Positions 1-6,033 of a stretch of DNA of 6,094 nucleotides are shown in pieces. The stretch comes from W11650 sp963550755 (GTDB lineage: Bacteria; Bacillota; Clostridia; Lachnospirales; Vallitaleaceae). Below the pieces are notes generated by a model. That model was not told where the DNA came from. It worked only from the letters and a program-made list of their open reading frames with translations, and searched no databases. The translations under genes and the position numbers were made by a program. The stretch lies in assembly GCA_963550755.1 (NCBI GenBank), contig CAUVDV010000134.1, forward strand, positions 1 to 6,094, given 5' to 3'. How positions within the stretch are numbered: the first letter of the stretch is position 1; every line of letters begins with the position of its first letter.

Positions 1-50
1 GCGTTCATGACATATAATCGATTTATATAAAATGATTATTTTTAATTTTA

Positions 51-120
51 TTTTTGTAAACAAAAACAAACGAAATGCATAAAAAAATAAAGAAACAATT
101 TTTGTGAAAACCGACAAAAA
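51..120. promoter_or_regulatory. Repeated dyad TTTTTGT...ACAAAAA, possible operator pair
   Basis: The same 7-base inverted-repeat arms occur twice: TTTTTGT (51-57) with ACAAAAA (60-66), 2 bases apart, and TTTTTGT (99-105) with ACAAAAA (114-120), 8 bases apart. Both lie upstream of the promoter candidate at 143-171, where an activator could bind. The 2-base gap of the first copy cannot form an RNA hairpin loop with all seven pairs, which favours a DNA-binding role if there is any. The unequal spacing and AT-rich background mean chance remains a real alternative. No regulator family is assigned. Confidence 0.25.
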
Positions 121-142
121 AATAAAAATATATAAAAAAATA

Positions 143-171
143 TTGATATATGAAATAAGAAATGTTAGGAT
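143..171 (+). promoter_or_regulatory. Candidate sigma-A promoter with extended -10
   Basis: TTGATA (143-148, five of six matches to TTGACA) is followed after exactly 17 bases by TAGGAT (166-171, four of six matches to TATAAT). A TG at 163-164, one base before the -10, is the extended -10 signature common in Gram-positive promoters. A-tracts at 116-122, 124-128 and 134-140 lie directly upstream, as an UP element would. Transcription would begin near 178 and give a leader of about 165 bases. This is the best promoter I can see, but many near-matches occur by chance in such AT-rich DNA. Confidence 0.42.
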
Positions 172-247
172 GAATAAGAAGTTAAGAAGTAAAAACAAGG
201 TTGAAAAGGAGAAAGTAAAATATCAAGGAAGTCCTTTAACAGGATTG

Positions 248-272
248 ATTAACAAATTATAAAAATGTTAAT
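248..272 (+). repeat. Small AT-rich inverted repeat in the leader
   Basis: ATTAACA (248-254) pairs perfectly with TGTTAAT (266-272) around an 11-base loop. The right arm overlaps the 8-base palindrome TTAATTAA (268-275). The stem is weak as RNA, with one G-C pair, and no U-tract follows, so it is not a terminator. It could be an operator or a chance feature. It overlaps the weaker promoter-like element at 235-263, where a bound protein would block initiation. Confidence 0.25.
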
Positions 273-330
273 TAATCTTTTGAAAAAAGGCGGACTTGAT
301 TCATACAAGCGGTAAACGCTGACAGCAACA

Positions 331-338
331 AGAGGAGG
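331..338 (+). promoter_or_regulatory. Ribosome binding site
   Basis: AGAGGAGG ends six bases before the ATG at 345 and closely matches the anti-Shine-Dalgarno sequence. It fixes the start codon, and the protein starting there opens with a well-formed signal peptide. A small GC-rich hairpin, AGCG (308-311) with CGCT (317-320), lies about ten bases upstream and leaves the site exposed. Confidence 0.92.
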
Positions 339-344
339 TATCTT

Positions 345-446
345 ATGTTACGCAAGCATGGACAACAAAGAAGCAAACGATTCGCGATTTTTACTTTGAT
401 TGCCTGCCTAGTGCTGAGTGCAGTAAGCGGGCTGAAAGTAGATGCG
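345..446 (+). other. Sec signal peptide (residues 1-34)
   Basis: The n-region is basic (K4, R9, K11, R12). It is followed by a hydrophobic core, FAIFTLIACLVLSAVSGL (13-30). The likely signal peptidase I cleavage site is after VDA (32-34), just before DSWPD. LIAC at 18-21 resembles a lipobox, but it lies inside the hydrophobic core with more hydrophobic residues after the Cys, and the protein already has SLH anchors, so lipidation is unlikely. Confidence 0.88.
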
Positions 447-3400
447 GACAGTTGGCCGGATATGGGAGAAGCCAAGATTAAGTCGGCGCAGCCTCATTTC
501 TCCGGGTATCGGGTCAGGGACATTGAAGTGTGGAGTGAGCAGACTGACCCTCATGCAGAACTGATGCAGGCCAAGGTACCGCTGCAGGAAAGAAACAAAT
601 CTTTTCCGGCGACACAGGCCAATCCCAAGCTGACTGCTCCGACGCAGGTCATGCTGATGCAGGGGGATTATGGCAATTCTTTCTTTGACAGTACGATTGC
701 TAATAACGCATACGGCAACGTAGCCTTTAATTTTTGGCAATATACCGATTATTTTTGCCCATGGCATGGCGCAGCCACGATTGGAACGCCGAGAGGATTA
801 TATGATCCGGCTACCAGTGACTGGCAGGCAAGAGGATTTGAGTTTGGCATTGTCAACATTCCCAATCAGGCGTATATTAATGCCGCCCATAAAAACGGCG
901 TTAAGGCGATTGCCTGTATTTATTTTGATCCTCATTTCCGGCCGGGACAGACCAAGCAGGAAATGTTTGTGAAGGACGCGGACGATAAGTATATAGTGGC
1001 AGAGCAGCTGATTAAGTTAGCACAATATTACGGTTTTGATGGCTATTTTTTAAATGACGAGGAGTGGGGTGGTGATGAGTTTAAGCCACTGATGGCGCAG
1101 ATTACGGCTGCCGGGCTGTGGACACAGTTTTACGATACCAATTCCTCTTTTAATGCGAATAAGTCGCAGTATTTAAAGGATGATGTGCATGGCAAGATTC
1201 ATGATTCCGTTTTTGTTAACTATGGTTGGCGGGGAGTAGATAAGTTTGTCGAACATGCCGCTGAGGTTGGAGTAGACCCCTATGAAGCGGTGTTTTTAGG
1301 AATTGAAGCTAACCATGGTAAGTTTGGAAATCATAGCCAAACGGCGATTGCCAATTCTTATGATGATGATAAAAATCCGAAATGCAGCGTGGCACTGTTT
1401 ACGCCCAGTGATATGTATCAAAGAGGTGTTGATGAGTTGACAGGAGCGCTTGGTTTGGATAAGCAGTTTCCGGTGCATCAGCGCAAGGAATATCAGTGGA
1501 TGATTGCCGAGCGGGAGAGAATGTATTTTTCCGGTGTTAAGTGCAATCCCAAAGATACCGGCAAAAAGCCGGGTTATAGTAGGCCGGATGTAGTAGTTAG
1601 TGATGCATCGGGCTGGGTCGGCGTGGCTGATTTTAAATCAGAGGCGTCGGTGATTTCCGGTTCTCGCTTTTATTCGACCTTTAACATCGGGAAAGGCGTG
1701 CAGTATTTTGCCGAGGGAGAAGTGCGAAATGACGAAGTATGGACGAACTTAAACGATCAGGATATTTTGCCGTCGTGGCAATGGTGGTTTGAGACTGCAG
1801 GCAGCAAGAAACTGCAAGCGGATTTTGACTTTGGCGATCAGGATATCCATAACGATACCACCGGTCAAAAAATTAATCTGCCCTATCAGCAGGTAGGAGC
1901 ATGGCATGGCGGTAGTTCTTTGGTAGTGTACGGCGATTTGGAAAAAGAAAAATCCAATTTCCTTCATCTTTATAAGACGGATTTAAGTGTTGATGCCAGC
2001 AGCAAGGCCAAGATTCGTTATCGCAAGAGTTCGAGCGATCAGGCACAAATGAAGCTGGGTTTGATTTTTAAAGATGAACCGCAGACAGTTAAAGAATTAA
2101 CGATTGAGCATTCCGCAGGAAAGGGCGATTGGGTTGAAGACACTGTTGATTTAGCGGAATACACTGGTAAGGAAATTGCCGCTTTGGGTTTTGTCTTTGC
2201 CGCTGATACGGATGTGAAAAATTATCAGATGAACATTGGTCAGATTCAAATCAGCAACAGTGAAGAAAAACCGGCGGAACCGAAGAATTTCCGAGTATCG
2301 AGGATATTTGAGGATGGACAGGCAATTTTCCGCTGGACAAAGGATGATTATCAAACTGTCGATAAATATCGGGTGTATGCGGTGAATGGTCAGGGCGAGG
2401 AACATTTCTTAGGCGGTATTTATGACGATGTAGTATATGTTAAAAATCACTTCAGCGCGGGTGACGATGATATTATCTTTAAGTTAGTGGCAGTTGGCAA
2501 GGACGGACAGGAAAGCGATGCGGCTGAAATAGAATATGAAATGTCCAAGATGCCGAAAAATATTGAAGTAAAAGAAACAGAAATACCGAAGCTGCAGATG
2601 TGGCAGGCGGCGGAAGAAGGAAAGTTAGAGATTAGCTGGCAGGAAAGAGAAGAAGCCGAGGGCTATGAAATCGCAGTGGAAACTCTGTGGCTGGACTCGG
2701 CGGATAAGGATTATAGAAAGATTACCAAGCGGGTATCGCGGGGAACAACTGAGATTACCATTGAAACTGGCTTAAAGGATGGCTATGAATATGAACTGAC
2801 AGTTTCGCCGGTAGCGGCTGGTAAGATTTTGGACGGAATCAGCTATCGGGGGCGGCTGTATGATGGCTATGCAGCGCCGATGACAGCGGATGATGTTACT
2901 ATTCTGCCGAAAAACAAAGTTTCCTTAAAGTCGCCTTTAACCAGAGATTGGCGTTATGTTACTTTGGAATTTCAGGCAAGCGGTTCGAGTGAAAAGAAAG
3001 AATTAAGCAGCAAGCAAAGAGGAGTAAGTGGCAATTATCATTCGACCTATGATTTAGGGGCATCAAAAGGAACTATTTTTGTTACTCTGGAAGACTATTG
3101 TCAAAACAAATCGACGCTGGAAATTGAATATAAGAGCGACCCGCTGATTCCGTTAAGGGAAGCCCTTAAAAAAGTGATCGCGCCGGATGGCTTGATCGAA
3201 GAAACCTATGTGCCGTATAAAGAGGCGCTTGAGGCGGCTGAGGCACTGCTGACTGTTCCGGATGTAACGGACGCGCAGGTTGAAAAAGTGATTGGAGATT
3301 TAAAAGAAGCGGAGAGAAATCTGGTTAAAGTCGGCTGGCAGGAATTGTATAACAAGTTAAAAAATCCCAAACCAAAGGATGGCTACAGTCTGAAAAGCTA

Positions 3401-5903
3401 TCAGCGCTATCTGGATGAGATTGAGTATTTATGGCGCTTGATTCGGGGTGCAGATACAGATACCTCCAATCTTCAGGCATATTTAAAACGGCTAGCGAAT
3501 GCCGAAGCGCAGTTGCAGCCAGCTGGTACGGAAATTGAAGTTATGGTATCAGTAGTGCCGGATCAAGGGCATTGGCAGAATTATACTTTTGATAAAATGG
3601 TGGATGGCGATCGGTCGACCTATGGCTGGATTGCAGCCGGACCAAAAGCAGGGCAGCAAATCATCTTTGAACTGAGCTCGGCGGTAGAATTGACCGAGGC
3701 AATATTGGTTTATCCGAATGGTGTTGGTGCGGACTATATCCATCAGGGCGTTTTGGAAATAAAGGGCGACGGCGACTGGGAAAAAGTGGCGGATCTTTCG
3801 GGGGCCGATCTGGTTAATTCGATGCCAATTGCCAATAAAAAGGCAAAGTTTGTTCGGATTCGCTTTACCGAGGAGCAGGGCAACTGGGTAAAAATCGCGG
3901 AAATGGAGTTTAAATACAAGACTTCGAATCCGCAGGTAGATAAAACTGAGCTGGAAGAGGCGATCAAGGCGGCAAAGGAAGCTAAGAAAACGGATAAGTA
4001 CAAGTACGCGTCCGATGATAAGAAGCAAGCCTTTGATCAGGCGTTAGCCAAAGCTGAGGAAATAATAGCCAGCGCCAGCCCAGATGAAGCGACCATGAAA
4101 GCGGCGGCAGAGACGCTGAAAGCAGCCACAGCAGCCTTAGACGGTATTCCGCAGCCGGATAAAACTGCACTGGAAAAGGCGATTGCTAAAGCCAAGGAAG
4201 TGAAAGAAACAGATAAATACAAAAATGCAGATGCTGATAAGAAAGAAACCTTTGACAAGGTTTTGGCGCGGGCAGAAGACACCTTGAAATCAACAGCGGC
4301 AACGGAATTTGAAGTTGCAATCGTAACACAAGCGCTGGAGATGGCGACCGAAGCCTTAAATGGCACCACGCCGCAGCAGCCGGATAAGAGCGAACTGGAA
4401 AAAGCGATCACAGAGGCAAAAGCGGCCAAGGAAACGGATAAATACAAGAACGCAGACGCCGATAAGAAAGAAGCTTTTGATAAGGCTTTAATGAAAGCCG
4501 AAGAAGTAATGGCCGATGCGAATGCCGATGAAACGGCGATTAAAGCGGCAGCCGATGCCTTAAAGGCAGCAGCGGAGGACTTAAACGGCACTACGCCGCA
4601 GCCGCAGCAGCCGGATAAAACCGAACTGGAAAAGGCGATTGCAGAGGCGAAAGCCGCTAAGGAAACAGATAAGTACAAGAACGCAGACGCCGATAAGAAA
4701 GAAACTTTTGACAAAGCTTTAACGAAAGCCGAGGAAGTAATGGCCGACGCGAATGCCAATGAAGCAGCGGTAACAGAAGCGACAACAGGCTTAAAAGCAG
4801 CAGCGGAGGACTTAAACGGCACTACGCCGCAGCCGCAGCCGGATAAGAGCGAACTGGAAAAAGCCATCGCGGACGCGAAGGCGGCTAAGGAAACGGATAA
4901 GTATAAGAATGCGGACACGGATAAGAAGGAAGCGTTTGACAAGGCTTTGACCGAAGCGGAGACGGTAATGGCGGACGCTGGTGCTGACGAAGCGGCGATT
5001 AAAGCGGCAGCCGATGCCTTAAAAGCAGCGGCAGCAGCTTTAAACGGCACTACGCCGCCGGCGCCGAATCCGAACCCGAATCCGCAGCCAAACCCGGATC
5101 CTGAGCCGGAGTATGAACTGCCGCTGGCGCCTTATGTGCCGGAGCCGGCACCGGAGCCAATTCCAGCACCGGCTCCAGCTCAGCCGGAGGTTGCGATTGA
5201 AGAAGAGCAGGTGGCGCTGTCTTCGGCCGAGGAAGCTTTGGCTAAGGAACTGACTAAGGATATGTCGAAGGAAGAGGACAAAAAGCTGGTTGAAAAACTG
5301 CTGGCCAAACAAATCAAATATCCTGAGTTTGTTCAAAAACTGAGCGATACGGCGATGACAGAGTTGGCCGCGGGTATTGGAAACCACTTTAAGGATGAAA
5401 CCAGCAGCAGCTGGTACGCGAAAGAGTTAAGCGTGGTGCGGTTTCTCAACCTGATGATTGGTTATGAGGACGGAACGTTTCGGGCTGCCAATCCGGTTAC
5501 CGGTAAGGAATATGTTACAGCCTTAATCAGAGCCGGACAATGGGAGCTGGAAAAGAGCGAAGACACCAACTGGTTTGCTCCGTACCGCAAGACAGCAGAG
5601 AAAATCGGGTTGTTAAACGGTGTTTCCTTTGACTTGACTAAGAAGGCAAACCGTGAAGAAATGGCGGTGCTGTCGTATAACCTTATTGTCAGTGTGTTGG
5701 GAAAAGAACCGACCGGTATGGATGAACTGAAGTTCAGCGACAAGGAAAAGATTGCGGAAAATTACCGGAAAGCAGTGGCTTATTTGACCCAGAAGGAAGT
5801 TTTAAAGGGCTATGAGGACGGAAGCTTTGACCCGGATAAGCCGGTGGTCAGAGGAGATGTGGCAGCGATTATTTATCGTTTGCTAGCTGTCCTAGGTAAA
5901 TAA
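345..5903 (+). CDS. SLH-anchored GH85 endo-beta-N-acetylglucosaminidase
   Basis: This is a secreted multimodular enzyme of 1852 residues (roughly 200 kDa), predicted to hydrolyse the GlcNAc-beta-1,4-GlcNAc core bond of N-glycans (EC 3.2.1.96), leaving one GlcNAc on the protein. Assignment to GH85 rests on the segment DGYFLNDEEW with the family's Asn-X-Glu pair (N237, E239), on the collar segment around AELMQAKVPLQERN (71-84), and on the post-barrel motifs NIGKG (447-451) and LPSWQWW (475-481). In this family the Glu is the acid/base and the Asn positions the substrate 2-acetamido group, which attacks to form an oxazoline intermediate. Module order: signal peptide, GH85 barrel, beta-sandwich, two Fn3-like and one Ig-like module, two FIVAR, F5/8C-like binding module, five FIVAR repeats, Pro-rich linker, three SLH modules. 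It has no gene neighbours in the window and appears to be transcribed alone, with its own promoter candidate and terminator. The frame is intact. Activity is inferred, and the exact glycan class cannot be told. Confidence 0.95.
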   Translation: MLRKHGQQRSKRFAIFTLIACLVLSAVSGLKVDADSWPDMGEAKIKSAQPHFSGYRVRDIEVWSEQTDPHAELMQAKVPLQERNKSFPATQANPKLTAPTQVMLMQGDYGNSFFDSTIANNAYGNVAFNFWQYTDYFCPWHGAATIGTPRGLYDPATSDWQARGFEFGIVNIPNQAYINAAHKNGVKAIACIYFDPHFRPGQTKQEMFVKDADDKYIVAEQLIKLAQYYGFDGYFLNDEEWGGDEFKPLMAQITAAGLWTQFYDTNSSFNANKSQYLKDDVHGKIHDSVFVNYGWRGVDKFVEHAAEVGVDPYEAVFLGIEANHGKFGNHSQTAIANSYDDDKNPKCSVALFTPSDMYQRGVDELTGALGLDKQFPVHQRKEYQWMIAERERMYFSGVKCNPKDTGKKPGYSRPDVVVSDASGWVGVADFKSEASVISGSRFYSTFNIGKGVQYFAEGEVRNDEVWTNLNDQDILPSWQWWFETAGSKKLQADFDFGDQDIHNDTTGQKINLPYQQVGAWHGGSSLVVYGDLEKEKSNFLHLYKTDLSVDASSKAKIRYRKSSSDQAQMKLGLIFKDEPQTVKELTIEHSAGKGDWVEDTVDLAEYTGKEIAALGFVFAADTDVKNYQMNIGQIQISNSEEKPAEPKNFRVSRIFEDGQAIFRWTKDDYQTVDKYRVYAVNGQGEEHFLGGIYDDVVYVKNHFSAGDDDIIFKLVAVGKDGQESDAAEIEYEMSKMPKNIEVKETEIPKLQMWQAAEEGKLEISWQEREEAEGYEIAVETLWLDSADKDYRKITKRVSRGTTEITIETGLKDGYEYELTVSPVAAGKILDGISYRGRLYDGYAAPMTADDVTILPKNKVSLKSPLTRDWRYVTLEFQASGSSEKKELSSKQRGVSGNYHSTYDLGASKGTIFVTLEDYCQNKSTLEIEYKSDPLIPLREALKKVIAPDGLIEETYVPYKEALEAAEALLTVPDVTDAQVEKVIGDLKEAERNLVKVGWQELYNKLKNPKPKDGYSLKSYQRYLDEIEYLWRLIRGADTDTSNLQAYLKRLANAEAQLQPAGTEIEVMVSVVPDQGHWQNYTFDKMVDGDRSTYGWIAAGPKAGQQIIFELSSAVELTEAILVYPNGVGADYIHQGVLEIKGDGDWEKVADLSGADLVNSMPIANKKAKFVRIRFTEEQGNWVKIAEMEFKYKTSNPQVDKTELEEAIKAAKEAKKTDKYKYASDDKKQAFDQALAKAEEIIASASPDEATMKAAAETLKAATAALDGIPQPDKTALEKAIAKAKEVKETDKYKNADADKKETFDKVLARAEDTLKSTAATEFEVAIVTQALEMATEALNGTTPQQPDKSELEKAITEAKAAKETDKYKNADADKKEAFDKALMKAEEVMADANADETAIKAAADALKAAAEDLNGTTPQPQQPDKTELEKAIAEAKAAKETDKYKNADADKKETFDKALTKAEEVMADANANEAAVTEATTGLKAAAEDLNGTTPQPQPDKSELEKAIADAKAAKETDKYKNADTDKKEAFDKALTEAETVMADAGADEAAIKAAADALKAAAAALNGTTPPAPNPNPNPQPNPDPEPEYELPLAPYVPEPAPEPIPAPAPAQPEVAIEEEQVALSSAEEALAKELTKDMSKEEDKKLVEKLLAKQIKYPEFVQKLSDTAMTELAAGIGNHFKDETSSSWYAKELSVVRFLNLMIGYEDGTFRAANPVTGKEYVTALIRAGQWELEKSEDTNWFAPYRKTAEKIGLLNGVSFDLTKKANREEMAVLSYNLIVSVLGKEPTGMDELKFSDKEKIAENYRKAVAYLTQKEVLKGYEDGSFDPDKPVVRGDVAAIIYRLLAVLGK
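477..1583 (+). other. GH85 catalytic barrel and N-terminal collar (residues about 45-413)
   Basis: The collar (about 47-97) contains the bacterial GH85 pattern of AELMQAKVPLQERN followed by ATQANP. The barrel follows with QGDYGNSFFDST (106-117), FNFWQYTDYFCPWHGAAT (128-145), INAAHKNGVKAIACIYFDP (178-196) and the catalytic strand FDGYFLNDEEW (231-241). N237 is encoded at 1053-1055 and E239 at 1059-1061. Later barrel strands include QFYDTN (261-266), VFVNYGW (289-295) and VFLGIEA (316-322), at the positions where the family carries substrate-contacting aromatic residues. The local variant is LNDEE rather than the more usual INQE type, which keeps both catalytic residues but adds acidic neighbours. 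Confidence 0.93.
1587..2264 (+). other. GH85-associated beta-sandwich (residues about 415-640)
   Basis: This segment follows the barrel as in other bacterial GH85 enzymes. It starts with the hinge STFNIGKGVQYF (444-455), then NLNDQDILPSWQWW (468-481), AWHGGSSLVVYGDL (519-532), and a jelly-roll-like stretch ending at MNIGQIQISN (629-638). The pattern of a Gly-Gly-Ser-Ser turn and a final strand resembles carbohydrate-binding folds that pack against the barrel. I infer a structural or glycan-contacting role. Boundaries are approximate. Confidence 0.75.
2271..3134 (+). other. Two Fn3-like modules and one Ig-like module (residues about 643-930)
   Basis: Residues 643-735 (PKNFRVSRI, then FRWTKDD, YRVYAV, FKLVAVGKDG) and 737-835 (LEISWQE, GYEIAVE, YEYELTVSPV) show the strand pattern and Trp/Tyr positions of fibronectin type III modules. 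Residues about 849-930 form a third beta-rich unit, ending in FVTLEDYCQNKSTLEIEY, without a clear family signature. Such modules are common spacers or protein contacts in bacterial glycosidases. Family calls are by eye, and the third is the least certain. Confidence 0.55.
3135..3518 (+). other. Two diverged FIVAR modules (residues about 931-1058)
   Basis: The first (931-994) has the FIVAR layout: a leading helix (LREALKKVI), then YVPYKEALEAAEALL, a short gap, and a final helix with LKEAERNLV. The second (995-1058) repeats it in weaker form (YSLKSYQRYLDEIEYLW, then LKRLANAEAQL). They are far from the five later repeats in sequence and lie before the F5/8C-like module, so they are an older pair rather than part of the recent array. 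A rigid helical spacer role is inferred. Confidence 0.65.
3525..3920 (+). other. F5/8 type C (discoidin, CBM32-like) module (residues about 1061-1192)
   Basis: The segment DKMVDGDRSTYGW (1083-1095) is the Asp-Gly-Asp...Thr-x-Trp region typical of this fold. It is followed by GQQIIFELSSAVELTEAIL (1103-1121), a central strand with LEIKGDGDWEKVADL (1137-1151), and the closing strands KFVRIRFTEEQGNWVKIAEM (1168-1187). Members in glycosidases often bind galactose or GlcNAc-type sugars, so this module may hold the enzyme on glycoprotein substrate. The ligand here is unknown. Confidence 0.82.
3939..5048 (+). repeat. Five tandem FIVAR repeats, 69-residue cores
   Basis: Units start at D1199, D1272, D1347, D1424 and D1500 (DNA 3939-4145, 4158-4364, 4383-4589, 4614-4820, 4842-5048). 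Each core is 69 residues, running from DK(T/S)xLE to (L)xG, with the central pattern TDKYKNADADKKExFDKAL. Cores are joined by Pro-rich linkers of 4, 6, 8 and 7 residues (IPQP, TTPQQP, TTPQPQQP, TTPQPQP). By hand count, unit 3 matches unit 5 at 59 of 69 residues and unit 4 at 57 of 69; units 1 and 2 are more diverged. DNA identity is patchy: a 43-base exact match joins 4566-4608 and 4797-4839, a 31-base one joins 4534-4564 and 4993-5023, and a 30-base one joins 4443-4472 and 4674-4703. The Ala/Lys/Glu-rich helices probably form an extended stalk. Confidence 0.93.
5049..5192 (+). other. Pro-rich linker (residues 1569-1616)
   Basis: It begins with alternating Asn-Pro (PNPNPNPQPNPDPEPE) and continues with Pro/Ala/Glu repeats (PEPAPEPIPAPAPAQPE). 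This kind of segment is extended and protease-resistant, and commonly crosses the wall between an anchor and an exposed stalk. The linkers between the FIVAR units have a shorter form of the same TTP(Q/P) composition, so it may have grown from one of them. Confidence 0.85.
5376..5894 (+). other. Three SLH modules at the C-terminus (residues about 1678-1850)
   Basis: SLH 1 (about 1680-1731) has HFKDE, a helix, then MIGYEDGTF. SLH 2 (about 1740-1785) is the most diverged (NWFAPYRKTAEKIGLLNGVSF). SLH 3 (about 1796-1850) has KFSDKEKIAENYRKAVAYL and VLKGYEDGSFDPDKPVVRGD. Triple SLH domains bind pyruvylated secondary cell-wall polymer and hold proteins on the surface without covalent attachment. The usual TRAE motif is altered in all three (TGKE, NREE, VRGD); the basic residue is kept, as Lys in SLH 1 and Arg in the others. 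A charged helical segment (about 1617-1677) precedes them. Confidence 0.88.
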
Positions 5904-5959
5904 GGAAAAATAAGACCAACAAGCTTTGACCTCAAGGGCGGAAACAAATCCGAAAGGAT

Positions 5960-6033
5960 AAGCAAAAGGGGCTGCTGCCAATAGTCCCTAAAAAGGAAAA
6001 AACAAAATAAAACTAAGCAAAAAGGGCTGCTGC
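5960..6033 (+). repeat. 19-base near-perfect direct repeat after the gene
   Basis: AAGCAAAAGGGGCTGCTGC (5960-5978) recurs as AAGCAAAAAGGGCTGCTGC (6015-6033), 18 of 19 bases identical. The second copy is the left arm of the terminator hairpin; the first has no matching right arm nearby, but can form a small 7-pair stem, 5967-5973 with 5983-5989, that includes one G-U pair. The rest of 5904-6016 is A-rich, with no gene or other signal apparent apart from a 4-pair stem, CGGA (5939-5942) with TCCG (5949-5952). Confidence 0.8.

Larger units (their letters stand above)
1..344. other. AT-rich upstream non-coding region
   Basis: No convincing gene is seen on either strand. Bases 1-180 are about 18% GC by hand count, far below the adjacent gene. 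On the plus strand the stretch has runs of seven A at 81-87, 116-122 and 134-140, with shorter A runs between them, which resembles bent or UP-element DNA ahead of a promoter. It also holds two TTTTTGT...ACAAAAA dyads, a sigma-A-like promoter candidate at 143-171, an inverted repeat at 248-272, and the ribosome binding site. A second, weaker promoter-like pair (TTTAAC at 235-240, 17 bases, TATAAA at 258-263) could start a shorter transcript. No riboswitch class I know was recognised. The upstream neighbouring gene lies outside the window. Confidence 0.8.

Noticed and set aside
64..80. Catabolite-repression (cre)-like sequence around ACAAACGAAATGCA
   Set aside because: The central AAACG fits, but the outer TG is missing and the right-hand CA is one base out of register. 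A similar sequence near 105-118 also needs an inserted base.
248..272. Leader inverted repeat as an attenuator terminator
   Set aside because: The 7-pair stem is almost all A-T and is not followed by a U-tract, so it should not end transcription.
396..407. Lipobox-like LIAC (residues 18-21)
   Set aside because: The Cys is followed by more hydrophobic residues within the signal-peptide core, and a better signal peptidase I site (VDA) lies at 32-34. The protein also has SLH anchors.
408..767. Minus-strand open frame of 119 codons inside the collar and barrel region
   Set aside because: It lies wholly inside the strongly supported GH85 coding region, has no recognisable domain, and shows no ribosome binding site that I can see.
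3939..5048. CRISPR-like or other nucleic-acid repeat array
   Set aside because: The roughly 220-230-base periodicity stays in one reading frame and encodes clear FIVAR modules. There are no short identical repeats with unique spacers.
4037..5050. A 337-codon open frame on the minus strand across the FIVAR array
   Set aside because: Its Ala/Ser/Leu-rich repeated sequence is the mirror of the Lys/Ala/Glu repeat units. It has no independent domain, and the plus-strand frame is plainly the coding one; its openness follows from the repeats sharing the same codons.
5964..5989. Minus-strand terminator formed by the first copy of the duplicated arm
   Set aside because: In minus-strand RNA the stem contains an A-C mismatch and only four U follow. 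The long hairpin at 6017-6074 is a much better candidate.
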